Part shown: positions 1 to 5,045 of the stretch, piece by piece | Layout: each line of letters begins with the position of its first letter | Position numbering within the stretch: the stretch's first letter is position 1 | Assembly (NCBI GenBank): GCA_913009915.1 | Contig: CAJVYZ010000164.1 | Coordinates: 1 to 6,595, forward strand | Origin: an uncultured Gemmatimonadota bacterium | GTDB taxonomy: Bacteria > Gemmatimonadota > Gemmatimonadetes > Gemmatimonadales > GWC2-71-9 | Reading direction: 5' to 3' | Length of the DNA stretch: 6,595 nt | Made by a program: the position numbers and the translations under genes | The notes under the pieces: model-generated | The model's input: the letters and a program-made list of their open reading frames with translations, nothing else | Databases searched by the model: none | Told to the model about the DNA's origin: nothing

Positions 1-36
1 CCTACACTCTTTCCCTCCCCGACGCTCTTCCGATCT
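1..36 (+). other. Residual Illumina adapter sequence (not genomic)
   Basis: The 36 bases align without gaps to the 3' end of the TruSeq universal adapter, ending in the diagnostic GCTCTTCCGATCT. I count three mismatches, at positions 1, 17 and 19. Genomic sequence begins at about 37. The reverse complement of the same adapter sits at the other end of the window, so this is library carry-over and not a biological terminal repeat. Read through in the RCC1 gene frame, it adds a false tail containing RKSVGEGKSV, a peptide expected from translated adapter. Identification rests on recall of the standard adapter sequence. Confidence 0.96.
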
Positions 37-713
37 GACACGATGATCGGTGTCGCGGTCGGCTTGGCGCGCCACTTGAGGAGATCCACACCGCCCCAGC
101 ACAGTGCTTCCCCGGAACTGGCCAGGCCACAACTCGAATCCCAACCGCCACCCACCAACGCGCTGAACTGGCGTCCGCCGACAACTTCGACGGGCTCGGT
201 GTGGAACGAGCCCCGGCGCCATGACTCACCGTCGCCGACCTGGGCGTCGGTATTGCTCCCCCAACAATAGGCTCGGCCATCAGCTGTCAGCCCACAGGCG
301 TAGGCCCGGCCGGCTGCCAGGCTGGCAAAAGTGATCGAGCCCGCCACCGGGACCGGGACCAGCGACGGGTTGGTGGTACCGTTACCCAACTGCCCGTCAC
401 GGTTGGCGCCCCAACAAAACGCCAAGCTGTCCACCGTAATGCCGCAGGCGAACCGGCCGCCGACGGCCAGGGACAGGAACCGGTGCTCGGTGGCCATCCG
501 AGTTGGTCGCCGCTTCGACTCGGTTCGCCGGTCGCCATCACCCCGTTGTCCTTGGTCGTTGGCGCCCCAGCAGTAAGCCACGCCACGGAGAGTGATGGCG
601 CAGGTGTTGCGCCCTCCCGCAGCGGCGTAGGTGAAATGGAGTGTGTCACTTTGGGCCGGCATAGTCGTGGCTGTGGCGCCGAGTGCCATCACAGTGAGCG
701 TCGTCAACAACAT
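37..713 (-). CDS. Secreted RCC1-repeat protein, 3' end missing
   Basis: This is an open frame of 225 codons that runs off the insert with no stop. The N-terminus (MLLTTLTVMALGATATTMPA) looks like a signal peptide with a hydrophobic core but no basic residue. Four RCC1-type repeats follow at about residues 27-60, 79-112, 129-162 and 173-198. Each carries a xCGL/xCAI...(Y/F/L)CWG signature: TCAI-YCWGAN, ACGI-FCWGAN, ACGL-YCWGSN, SCGL-LCWGG. RCC1 repeats build beta-propeller blades. Complete propellers usually have about seven, so roughly half the protein is probably missing. The cysteines pair at a fixed spacing of 10 (38/48, 90/100, 140/150, 185/195), which fits disulfides in an exported protein. 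The ATG at 713 is chosen because an in-frame TAG (the stop of the upstream gene) lies 33 nt before it and a GAAAGAGA purine stretch precedes it. The ligand or role is unknown, and exported bacterial RCC1 proteins are mostly uncharacterised. Confidence 0.88.
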
Positions 714-746
714 CGATGATTCTCTTTCGGTCGTTGCAGTACCGTG

Positions 747-1205
747 CTACTCGTCGGCCGGGCCGCGGACGAAGCGCAACAGTTGACCCGTCCCACCCAG
801 CAGCACCAACTCGCCGGCCATCATCCGATAGCGACCTACCTCGCCCAATGCCTGCAAGTACCGGTACTCCTGCGCCATGGCCGGCTCGGGACACGCCATC
901 ATGGTCGACCCGGCTTGGCCCAGCACCAGTGAGTCACCGCCCGGCGTCAGGAACCGGCCGAAGTAGCGGTTGCAGCCGGCCGATCCGGCGAAGGTGCTGT
1001 CGGCCCCAAAGGTGACGGTGACGGCGGGAGAAACCGCCGGTTCTTCCGCGTCTTCAGGTCCAAACGCCTGCAGCACCCAGTCGGTGTCGGCGAGAGAGAC
1101 GATCGCGTCTTGGTCTGGCACCGCCGGCCCATCTGATCCCTGGTTGCAGGCCGTCATCGCACTGATCAGGATGGCTGCACCGATGATCGTGGAAGATTCC
1201 CTCAT
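747..1205 (-). CDS. META/HslJ-domain lipoprotein
   Basis: This 152-residue protein has an N-terminal hydrophobic segment (residues 6-17) ending in AMTAC. Cys20 is the probable lipidation site, although Met at -3 makes the lipobox imperfect. Residues about 40-147 match the META domain (DUF306, HslJ family): DTDWVLQAF at the start, GSAGCNRYFG around 74-83, STMMACPEP around 100-108, QEYRYLQAL around 112-120, and LVLLGGTGQLLRF near the end. HslJ-type proteins are small periplasmic or outer-membrane proteins linked to heat-shock or novobiocin phenotypes in E. coli, but no reaction is known. The two conserved cysteines (78, 105) are as in the family. GAGGT lies 11 nt before the ATG, a loose Shine-Dalgarno. 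Its stop is 33 nt from the start of the RCC1-repeat gene in the same direction, so the two are likely co-transcribed and both act outside the cytoplasm. Confidence 0.88.
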   Translation of the reverse strand: MRESSTIIGAAILISAMTACNQGSDGPAVPDQDAIVSLADTDWVLQAFGPEDAEEPAVSPAVTVTFGADSTFAGSAGCNRYFGRFLTPGGDSLVLGQAGSTMMACPEPAMAQEYRYLQALGEVGRYRMMAGELVLLGGTGQLLRFVRGPADE

Positions 1206-1512
1206 TCTGGCTGGATACCTCGCTGGAAGATCGGACAGGTCGAATACCAGAGTTTTCCCAGTTCCCTACTTCCCCCGGTGAGCCGATAGTCTAACGCCCC
1301 CGTGGTCTCTTTGGCCACCAGTGATGAAAGCGAGGGCAGGCGACAGCGAGGGCAGCGAGGGCGGGTAACAGCGGGGACAGCGGGAGGCGATGGGGAGCCC
1401 GTCGCTTCAGCGACAGCAGCCGAGTCTCAGCTTTAGCCGAGGACGGACGGCAGCGAGGTCCACCGCCGAATTCCCAACTTCGATTGGCCAAGGAGCGATG
1501 CCTGTCAGCGAG
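1206..1512. other. Gene-free spacer between META lipoprotein and tRNA-Phe
   Basis: I find no convincing coding region on either strand of these 307 bases. The stretch holds the GCGAGGGCA-type repeat array listed separately. It also has two small hairpins, at 1302-1318 (6-bp stem with one G-U pair) and 1401-1414 (GTCGC stem with a TTCA loop). Neither is followed by a T-run on either strand, so neither is called a terminator. The promoter of the META/RCC1 pair should lie near 1210-1300 on the minus strand, but no clear -35/-10 pair stands out. Confidence 0.6.
1330..1386. repeat. Imperfect period-9 repeat array, unit GCGAGGGCA
   Basis: Units read in order: GCGAGGGCA (1330-1338), a 7-nt variant, GCGAGGGCA (1346-1354), GCGAGGGCG (1355-1363), a 7-nt spacer, GCGGGGACA (1371-1379), then a partial GCGGGAG. 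The same unit recurs at 4937-4969 and, inverted, at 2701-2736. It therefore looks like a dispersed intergenic element and not a chance GC-rich tract. Confidence 0.75.
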
Positions 1513-1585
<73 letters not shown>

Positions 1586-1597
1586 TGGAGCGCGCGA

Positions 1598-1626
1598 ATA
1601 ATAGGATAGCAACGGCCCCGTGCCAA
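1598..1626 (-). promoter_or_regulatory. Promoter of tRNA-Phe
   Basis: On the minus strand the -35 TTGGCA (1626-1621) and -10 TATTAT (1603-1598) are separated by exactly 17 nt. The -10 ends 12 nt before the tRNA 5' end, which places initiation about 5-7 nt before the mature tRNA. This is the best sigma-70-type match in the window and suits a strongly expressed stable RNA. Confidence 0.75.
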
Positions 1627-1673
1627 GGGGAGCCGCCAGCCCCTTGACCGGCAACATCCACTGTCCCAAACAC

Positions 1674-1701
1674 TTGCCCAATCCTCCGGTGGCCGTATAA
1701 C
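1674..1701 (+). promoter_or_regulatory. Possible promoter of the small glycine-zipper gene
   Basis: TTGCCC (1674-1679) and TATAAC (1696-1701) are spaced by 16 nt and would start transcription near 1708, leaving a leader of about 40 nt before the ATG at 1748. It lies back to back with the tRNA-Phe promoter, and the two do not overlap. Assigned from motif match only. Confidence 0.45.
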
Positions 1702-1747
1702 TCCTAGTATGTGGACATTCGAGTTCTCTGAAACACGGCCATAAGAC

Positions 1748-1909
1748 ATGTCGAAATTGTTGGCATTCATCGGCGCCACCGCCGGCGGTTGGTTGGGATG
1801 GTGGCTCGGGGCCCTGGTGGGCATGATGACCGCGTTCATCCTCAGCATCGTGGGCACCGCCATCGGGGTGTATTTTGGCCGCCAGATAGCGCGGCAGTAT
1901 CTCGAGTGA
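1748..1909 (+). CDS. Small glycine-zipper membrane protein (53 aa)
   Basis: Starting [20 protein letters not shown] and ending RQIARQYLE, this short frame is almost entirely hydrophobic. Two likely membrane helices (about 4-25 and 27-44) are followed by a basic tail (R45, R49). Glycines fall every fourth residue: G9, G13, G17, G21, G25 in the first helix and G36, G40, G44 in the second. These are two unbroken GxxxG ladders of the kind used for tight helix packing. An in-frame TAA two codons upstream fixes ATG 1748 as the first possible ATG. No Shine-Dalgarno is evident. It resembles short uncharacterised proteins with a [10 protein letters not shown] motif that I recall from other bacteria. 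Function is unknown; a structural or oligomeric membrane role is inference. It could share a transcript with upp, 76 nt downstream, but upp seems to have its own promoter. Confidence 0.8.
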   Translation: MSKLLAFIGATAGGWLGWWLGALVGMMTAFILSIVGTAIGVYFGRQIARQYLE

Positions 1910-1950
1910 TAACGGCGACGACGATATTCTCTCACCGGCCAATCGCCACG

Positions 1951-1979
1951 TTGCCACAGCCTACGCGGACCGGTATCCT
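1951..1979 (+). promoter_or_regulatory. upp promoter, apparently leaderless
   Basis: The -35 TTGCCA (1951-1956) is followed after 17 nt by TATCCT (1974-1979). Only six bases (CCCTCC) separate the -10 from the ATG at 1986, so transcription should start on or beside the A of the start codon. There is no Shine-Dalgarno upstream, in agreement with leaderless translation. Confidence 0.65.
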
Positions 1980-1985
1980 CCCTCC

Positions 1986-2630
1986 ATGCCTCACCCCGAC
2001 TTTCCCAATCTCACCGTGCTCGACCACCCCCTGATCCAACACAAGCTCACTATCCTCCGCAGCCGGGACACCACCACCAAGAAATTCCGCGAGCTGGTCA
2101 ACGAGATCGCCATGCTCATGGCCTACGAGGTCACCAAGGACCTCCCGCTCGAGCCGGCCGAGGTGGACACGCCGCTGGAGCACACCACGGGAAGCCGCAT
2201 CAGCGGCAAGAAATTAGCCCTGGTGCCCATCCTCCGGGCCGGCCTAGGCATGGTCGACGGCATCCTCGACCTGATCCCCTCGGCCCGGGTAGGACACGTG
2301 GGCCTGTACCGCGACCACGAGTCCCTGGAACCGGTGAGCTACTACCTGAAGGCCCCGCCGGCCCAAGCCGAGCGGGACTTCTTCATCCTCGACCCCATGC
2401 TGGCCACCGGCGGCTCGGCATCGGCGGCCACCAGCCAACTCAAGCAACTGGGCGCCGCCCGCTGCCGCCTATTGTGTCTAGTGGCAGCACCAGAAGGCGT
2501 CCAGCGAATGCTCGACGACCACCCCGATGTCCCCGTCTTCGTCGCGGGATTGGACCGGGAACTCAACGACAAGGGCTACATTCTTCCAGGATTGGGCGAT
2601 GCGGGAGATCGGATCTTTGGAACGAAATGA
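1986..2630 (+). CDS. upp: Uracil phosphoribosyltransferase
   Basis: This 214-residue cytosolic enzyme converts uracil plus PRPP to UMP and pyrophosphate, the central step of uracil salvage. It opens with the family's [19 protein letters not shown] segment (about 11-29). Then come [11 protein letters not shown] (79-89), the PRPP-binding loop [13 protein letters not shown] (135-147), and the uracil-binding C-terminal block [20 protein letters not shown] (about 188-207) followed by DRIFGTK. Length is close to the usual 208-210. All diagnostic residues are present, so the gene looks intact. The ATG at 1986 agrees with the family N-terminus and sits six bases after a promoter -10, implying a leaderless mRNA. 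A heptamer repeat begins right after its TGA stop. Confidence 0.97.
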   Translation: MPHPDFPNLTVLDHPLIQHKLTILRSRDTTTKKFRELVNEIAMLMAYEVTKDLPLEPAEVDTPLEHTTGSRISGKKLALVPILRAGLGMVDGILDLIPSARVGHVGLYRDHESLEPVSYYLKAPPAQAERDFFILDPMLATGGSASAATSQLKQLGAARCRLLCLVAAPEGVQRMLDDHPDVPVFVAGLDRELNDKGYILPGLGDAGDRIFGTK

Positions 2631-2634
2631 GGAG

Positions 2635-2662
2635 TGCGCAGTACACAGTGCGCAATGCGCAG
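2635..2662. repeat. Heptamer tandem repeat after upp, unit TGCGCAG
   Basis: Four back-to-back 7-mers: TGCGCAG, TACACAG, TGCGCAA, TGCGCAG. The array starts 5 nt after the upp stop. The period matches that of the GGGCGTA arrays at 4151-4318, but the unit sequence differs. Confidence 0.7.
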
Positions 2663-2700
2663 GAATCCTGGGCGTGGCGCAGTACCTAGACCTTTCAAAC

Positions 2701-2736
2701 TGCCCCCGCTGCTCCCGCTGCCCTCGCAGCCCCCGC
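2701..2736. repeat. Period-9 repeat, inverted copy of the GCGAGGGCA unit
   Basis: Four consecutive 9-mers read TGCCCCCGC, TGCTCCCGC, TGCCCTCGC, AGCCCCCGC. On the minus strand these are GCGRGGGCA-type units, the same family as at 1330-1386 and 4937-4969. The plus-strand frame is open here and would give a proline/leucine-rich leader (PPLLPLPSQPPP) to the beta-CASP protein, but that is repeat translation and not a conserved N-terminus. Confidence 0.75.
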
Positions 2737-2737
2737 C

Positions 2738-2754
2738 GACAGCCAAAGGCTGTC
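2738..2754 (+). promoter_or_regulatory. Perfect hairpin next to the beta-CASP start codon
   Basis: GACAGCC and GGCTGTC pair fully (7 bp) around an AAA loop, ending 2 nt before the ATG at 2757. The only Shine-Dalgarno-like string, AAAGG (2745-2749), is made of the loop and the first two bases of the 3' stem strand. The hairpin could limit ribosome access. No T-run follows, so it is not an intrinsic terminator. Confidence 0.45.
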
Positions 2755-2756
2755 CC

Positions 2757-4145
2757 ATGACCCCCCGTCTCACCTTCTGGGGCGCCGCCGGACAGGTGAC
2801 CGGTTCCATGCACGTACTCGAGGCCGCCGGCGCGCGCATCTGCCTCGACGCCGGGCTGTTCCAGGGCCGGCGCAAGGAAACCCACCAGCTCAACGCCACA
2901 CTACCCATCGACCCCCGGCGGGTGGACGCGGTCATTTTAAGTCACGCGCACATCGACCACAGCGGGCGGCTCCCACTATTGGTGCGCCACGGGTTCCACG
3001 GGCCCATCTACGCCACACCGGCCACTAGGGACCTGTGCGCGGTGATGCTGCCTGACTCGGCCCACATCCAGCAGAAAGACGCCGAGTACCTGGCGCGCAA
3101 AGGCAAGGTGGGCGAGGAAAGCGAGCCGCTCTACACCATGGCGGACGCGCTGGCCGTGCAGAACTTGATCGTCGGGGTGCCCTATCGCCGGCCGCTGTAC
3201 GCCCGCAAGAACCTGGTGTTCGAGTTCGTCGAGGCGGGACATATCCTCGGCTCGGCCACGGTGGACCTGCGCCTGTCGGAGCCCGAGCCGCATCGTTTGG
3301 TTTTCTCCGGCGACATCGGCCGCAGCAACCTCCCCATCATCCGCGACCCAGCCCCGCCGCCTGGTCCCGTCAACACGCTCATCGTGGAATCCACCTACGG
3401 GGACAAGACTCACGAAACGGTCGAAGACGCCGAGTCGAGACTGGGCCAGATGGTGACCCGGGTGGCGGAGCGCGGTGGCAAGATTCTCATTCCGGCGTTC
3501 GCCGTGGGGCGCACCCAGGAGTTGGTCTACAGCCTGCACGCGCTCCGCCGGCGTCAGGCCATTCCCGACATCCCCATCTACATCGATAGCCCCATGGCGG
3601 TCAACGCCACCGACGTGTTCCGTTTGCACCCCGAGGTGTTCGACCGCGACGAATGGCTGGTCGACGAAACCGACCGGTTGTTCGACTTCCCCATGGTGCA
3701 CTATGTGCGCGACGTCGCAGAATCAAAACGCCTCAATTCCCTCACCGGCCCGGCGGTGATCATCTCGGCCTCGGGGATGTGTGAGTCGGGCCGCATCCTG
3801 CATCACCTGAAGAACCACATCGGCAACCACCGCAACCTGGTGCTGTTCGTCGGCTACCAGGCGAGTCACACTCTCGGGCGCCGACTCAAAGAGGGACAGA
3901 GGATCGTCAAGATCTTCGGCCACGACGTCGAGCGGCACGCCGACGTCGAAACCCTCGAGGGCTACTCGGCCCACGCCGACCGCGACGAACTGCGCGACTG
4001 GGTCCGCCAGATCGGCGGTCCCATCCAGCGAGCCTTCGTGGTTCACGGCGAACCCGACGCAGCCGAGGCGATGGCCACGATCCTGAATCAGGAAGGAGTA
4101 GGTGAGGTCGTGGTTCCGAAACATGGTGAGAGTTTTGAGTTGTAG
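2757..4145 (+). CDS. Beta-CASP metallo-beta-lactamase, RNase-like (COG1236 type)
   Basis: This 462-residue protein is of the beta-CASP group of metallo-beta-lactamase-fold nucleases, which cleave or trim RNA using two zinc ions. Metal-site motifs are all visible: D31 (LDAG), HAHIDH at 63-68, H162 (GHILG) and D186 (FSGDIGR). The beta-CASP motifs follow: E211 in ESTYGD (motif A), H406 in GYSAHAD (motif B) and H430 in VVHGEP (motif C). Other family blocks are IPAFAVGRTQEL (245-256), IDSPMAVNATDVF (276-288) and ISASGMCESGRILHHL (336-351). The length is normal and the protein should be catalytically competent. The frame stays open upstream to an ATG at 2634, but that extension is translated repeat DNA. 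The fold begins at MTPRLTFWGAAGQVTGS, so 2757 is chosen. Exact substrate (mRNA decay or 3' processing) cannot be told from sequence. It lies 126 nt after upp with repeats between. Confidence 0.94.
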   Translation: MTPRLTFWGAAGQVTGSMHVLEAAGARICLDAGLFQGRRKETHQLNATLPIDPRRVDAVILSHAHIDHSGRLPLLVRHGFHGPIYATPATRDLCAVMLPDSAHIQQKDAEYLARKGKVGEESEPLYTMADALAVQNLIVGVPYRRPLYARKNLVFEFVEAGHILGSATVDLRLSEPEPHRLVFSGDIGRSNLPIIRDPAPPPGPVNTLIVESTYGDKTHETVEDAESRLGQMVTRVAERGGKILIPAFAVGRTQELVYSLHALRRRQAIPDIPIYIDSPMAVNATDVFRLHPEVFDRDEWLVDETDRLFDFPMVHYVRDVAESKRLNSLTGPAVIISASGMCESGRILHHLKNHIGNHRNLVLFVGYQASHTLGRRLKEGQRIVKIFGHDVERHADVETLEGYSAHADRDELRDWVRQIGGPIQRAFVVHGEPDAAEAMATILNQEGVGEVVVPKHGESFEL

Positions 4146-4147
4146 GT

Positions 4148-4300
4148 TATGGGCGTGGGGCGTGGGGCGTAGGGCGTAGGGCGTAGGGCGTGGGGCTGTG
4201 AGCTATGAGCCGCGAGCCAGGGAGTGAGCCCTCATATCGCGACCCGCTGATGCTGCCCATTCCTCACCCTACACCCTACGCCCCACGCCCCACGCCCATA
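4148..4300. repeat. Long inverted repeat built from heptamers
   Basis: Bases 4148-4174 are exactly complementary to 4274-4300 (27 bp). After one mismatch, a further 6 bp pair (4176-4181 with 4267-4272), giving a 34-position stem around an 85-nt loop. A second, competing 15-bp pairing joins 4193-4207 to 4297-4311. The arms are heptamer arrays. It lies wholly between the beta-CASP stop (4145) and ydcF (4335). No T-run follows the stem, so ordinary intrinsic termination is not indicated. Confidence 0.85.
4151..4220. repeat. Heptamer array, left arm (GGGCGTR x6 plus variants)
   Basis: Ten 7-mers run without a break: GGGCGTG twice, GGGCGTA three times, GGGCGTG once, then GGGCTGT, GAGCTAT, GAGCCGC and GAGCCAG. 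The units drift gradually toward the 3' side, as expected of a decaying tandem array. It starts 5 nt after the beta-CASP stop codon. Confidence 0.85.
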
Positions 4301-4318
4301 GCTCACAGCCCATAGCCC
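4263..4318. repeat. Heptamer array, right arm, inverted
   Basis: Eight 7-mers: CTCACCC, TACACCC, TACGCCC, CACGCCC twice, ATAGCTC, ACAGCCC, ATAGCCC. These are the reverse complement of the left-arm units, including the rarer GGGCTGT and GAGCTAT types. The array ends 3 nt before the ydcF -10-like element, so the -35 region of that promoter lies inside the repeat. Confidence 0.85.
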
Positions 4319-4321
4319 AAG

Positions 4322-4327
4322 TACCTT
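4322..4327 (+). promoter_or_regulatory. -10-like element of the ydcF-type gene
   Basis: TACCTT fits TANNNT and ends 7 nt before ATG 4335, the spacing expected for a leaderless transcript. The position of a -35 (about 4299-4304, TAGCTC) falls in the repeat arm and does not match consensus. Confidence 0.4.
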
Positions 4328-4334
4328 CCCCTCC

Positions 4335-4934
4335 ATGTCACCCCAGCGCCGCCTGCTCACCATCACCGGACTGATCGTGCTGGCGGGCCTGACCGCCTAC
4401 ATCGTGTCGTTCACATACGTGGTTCGCGCGGGAACGCTCGACGAGCGACAGGCTACCGACGCCATCGTGGTCCTCGGTGCCGCCCAGTACGACGGCCGGC
4501 CGTCGCCGGTGCTGGAGGCACGACTGGATCACGCACTGGTGTTGTACCAGGAGGGACTGGCTCCGATCATCGTGCTCACGGGCGGCGTCGGTACTGGAGA
4601 CACCACCAGCGAGGCGCTGGTGGGCAAGCGCTATCTCGAAGGCCACCACATCCCGGCCACCGCCCTCGTGGTCCGGCCCGAGGGGCGCTCGACCGTGTCC
4701 TCCATGGAAGCGATCGCCCGCTGGCTCGAACGCCAGGGACTCGGAAGCGTCACCCTCGTCAGTGACCCGTTCCACATGGCCCGCCTGCGCCTCGAAGCCG
4801 AACGACTCGATATCGAAGTGTACACCTCGCCCACCCGCACCAGTCCCATCTCGGGATCGTTGCGCGGCGAGTTGTCCTACTACGCGGCGGAAGCCTTCAA
4901 GGTTCCGGTGGCGTGGGTCAGAAGCAGAAGATGA
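4335..4934 (+). CDS. YdcF/SanA-type DUF218 membrane protein
   Basis: This 199-residue protein has one N-terminal membrane helix (about 7-30, LLTITGLIVLAGLTAYIVSF) and a DUF218 domain beyond it. Family signatures are DAIVVLGAAQYDGRPSPVLE (42-61), ARLDHALVLY (62-71), IIVLTGG (78-84), TTSEA (90-94), EGRSTVSSMEA (116-126) and LVSDPFHMAR (141-150). With R5-R6 before the helix, the topology is probably N-in with the domain outside the cytoplasm. In SanA and related proteins DUF218 members affect envelope permeability or peptidoglycan-related steps, but the reaction is unsettled. YdcF itself binds S-adenosylmethionine in E. coli. The ATG start is right after a TANNNT element and just before the membrane helix. 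I leave the symbol blank because orthology to ydcF or sanA specifically is not shown. Confidence 0.9.
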   Translation: MSPQRRLLTITGLIVLAGLTAYIVSFTYVVRAGTLDERQATDAIVVLGAAQYDGRPSPVLEARLDHALVLYQEGLAPIIVLTGGVGTGDTTSEALVGKRYLEGHHIPATALVVRPEGRSTVSSMEAIARWLERQGLGSVTLVSDPFHMARLRLEAERLDIEVYTSPTRTSPISGSLRGELSYYAAEAFKVPVAWVRSRR

Positions 4935-4936
4935 TA

Positions 4937-4969
4937 GCGAGGGCAGCGGGGCGGCAGGGCAGCGGGGCA
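4937..4969. repeat. Period-8/9 repeat after the DUF218 gene, GCGAGGGCA type
   Basis: Units GCGAGGGCA, GCGGGGCG, GCAGGGCA, GCGGGGCA follow one another, starting 2 nt after the TGA stop. The first unit is identical to those at 1330-1354. Orientation is as in the 1330 array and opposite to that at 2701. Confidence 0.7.
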
Positions 4970-5045
4970 GTCCCTGTGCTTTCAAGCACGACGCGTCCGC
5001 CTGTCCGTCTGACCGCCTTACCATCCTGCGCACTAGACAACAACC

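Noticed and set aside
43..719. Several open frames of 60-120 codons over the left end, both strands
   Set aside because: Only the minus frame starting at 713 gives a signal peptide and four RCC1 repeats. The rest are alternative-frame readings, and one ends in adapter-encoded residues (IGRASGRERV).
1206..1300. ECF-sigma-like promoter (GGGAAC on the minus strand) for the META/RCC1 pair
   Set aside because: A GGAAC -35 is present, but no convincing -10 partner lies at the right spacing.
1302..1318. Hairpin as a terminator in the spacer before the META gene
   Set aside because: The stem is 6 bp with a G-U pair, and no T-run follows on either strand.
1330..1386. CRISPR-like array
   Set aside because: Units are 9 nt, nearly contiguous and without unique spacers of regular length. 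No cas gene is nearby. The heptamer arrays fail for the same reasons.
2976..3701. 241-codon open frame on the minus strand opposite the beta-CASP gene
   Set aside because: It lies fully inside a gene with complete catalytic motifs. Its composition (rich in V, G, H, D) is what the antisense of high-GC codons gives, and no domain is recognisable.
4338..5033. 231-codon open frame on the minus strand opposite the DUF218 gene
   Set aside because: It is an antisense shadow of a well-supported gene, extended through the GC repeat. No recognisable motif is present.
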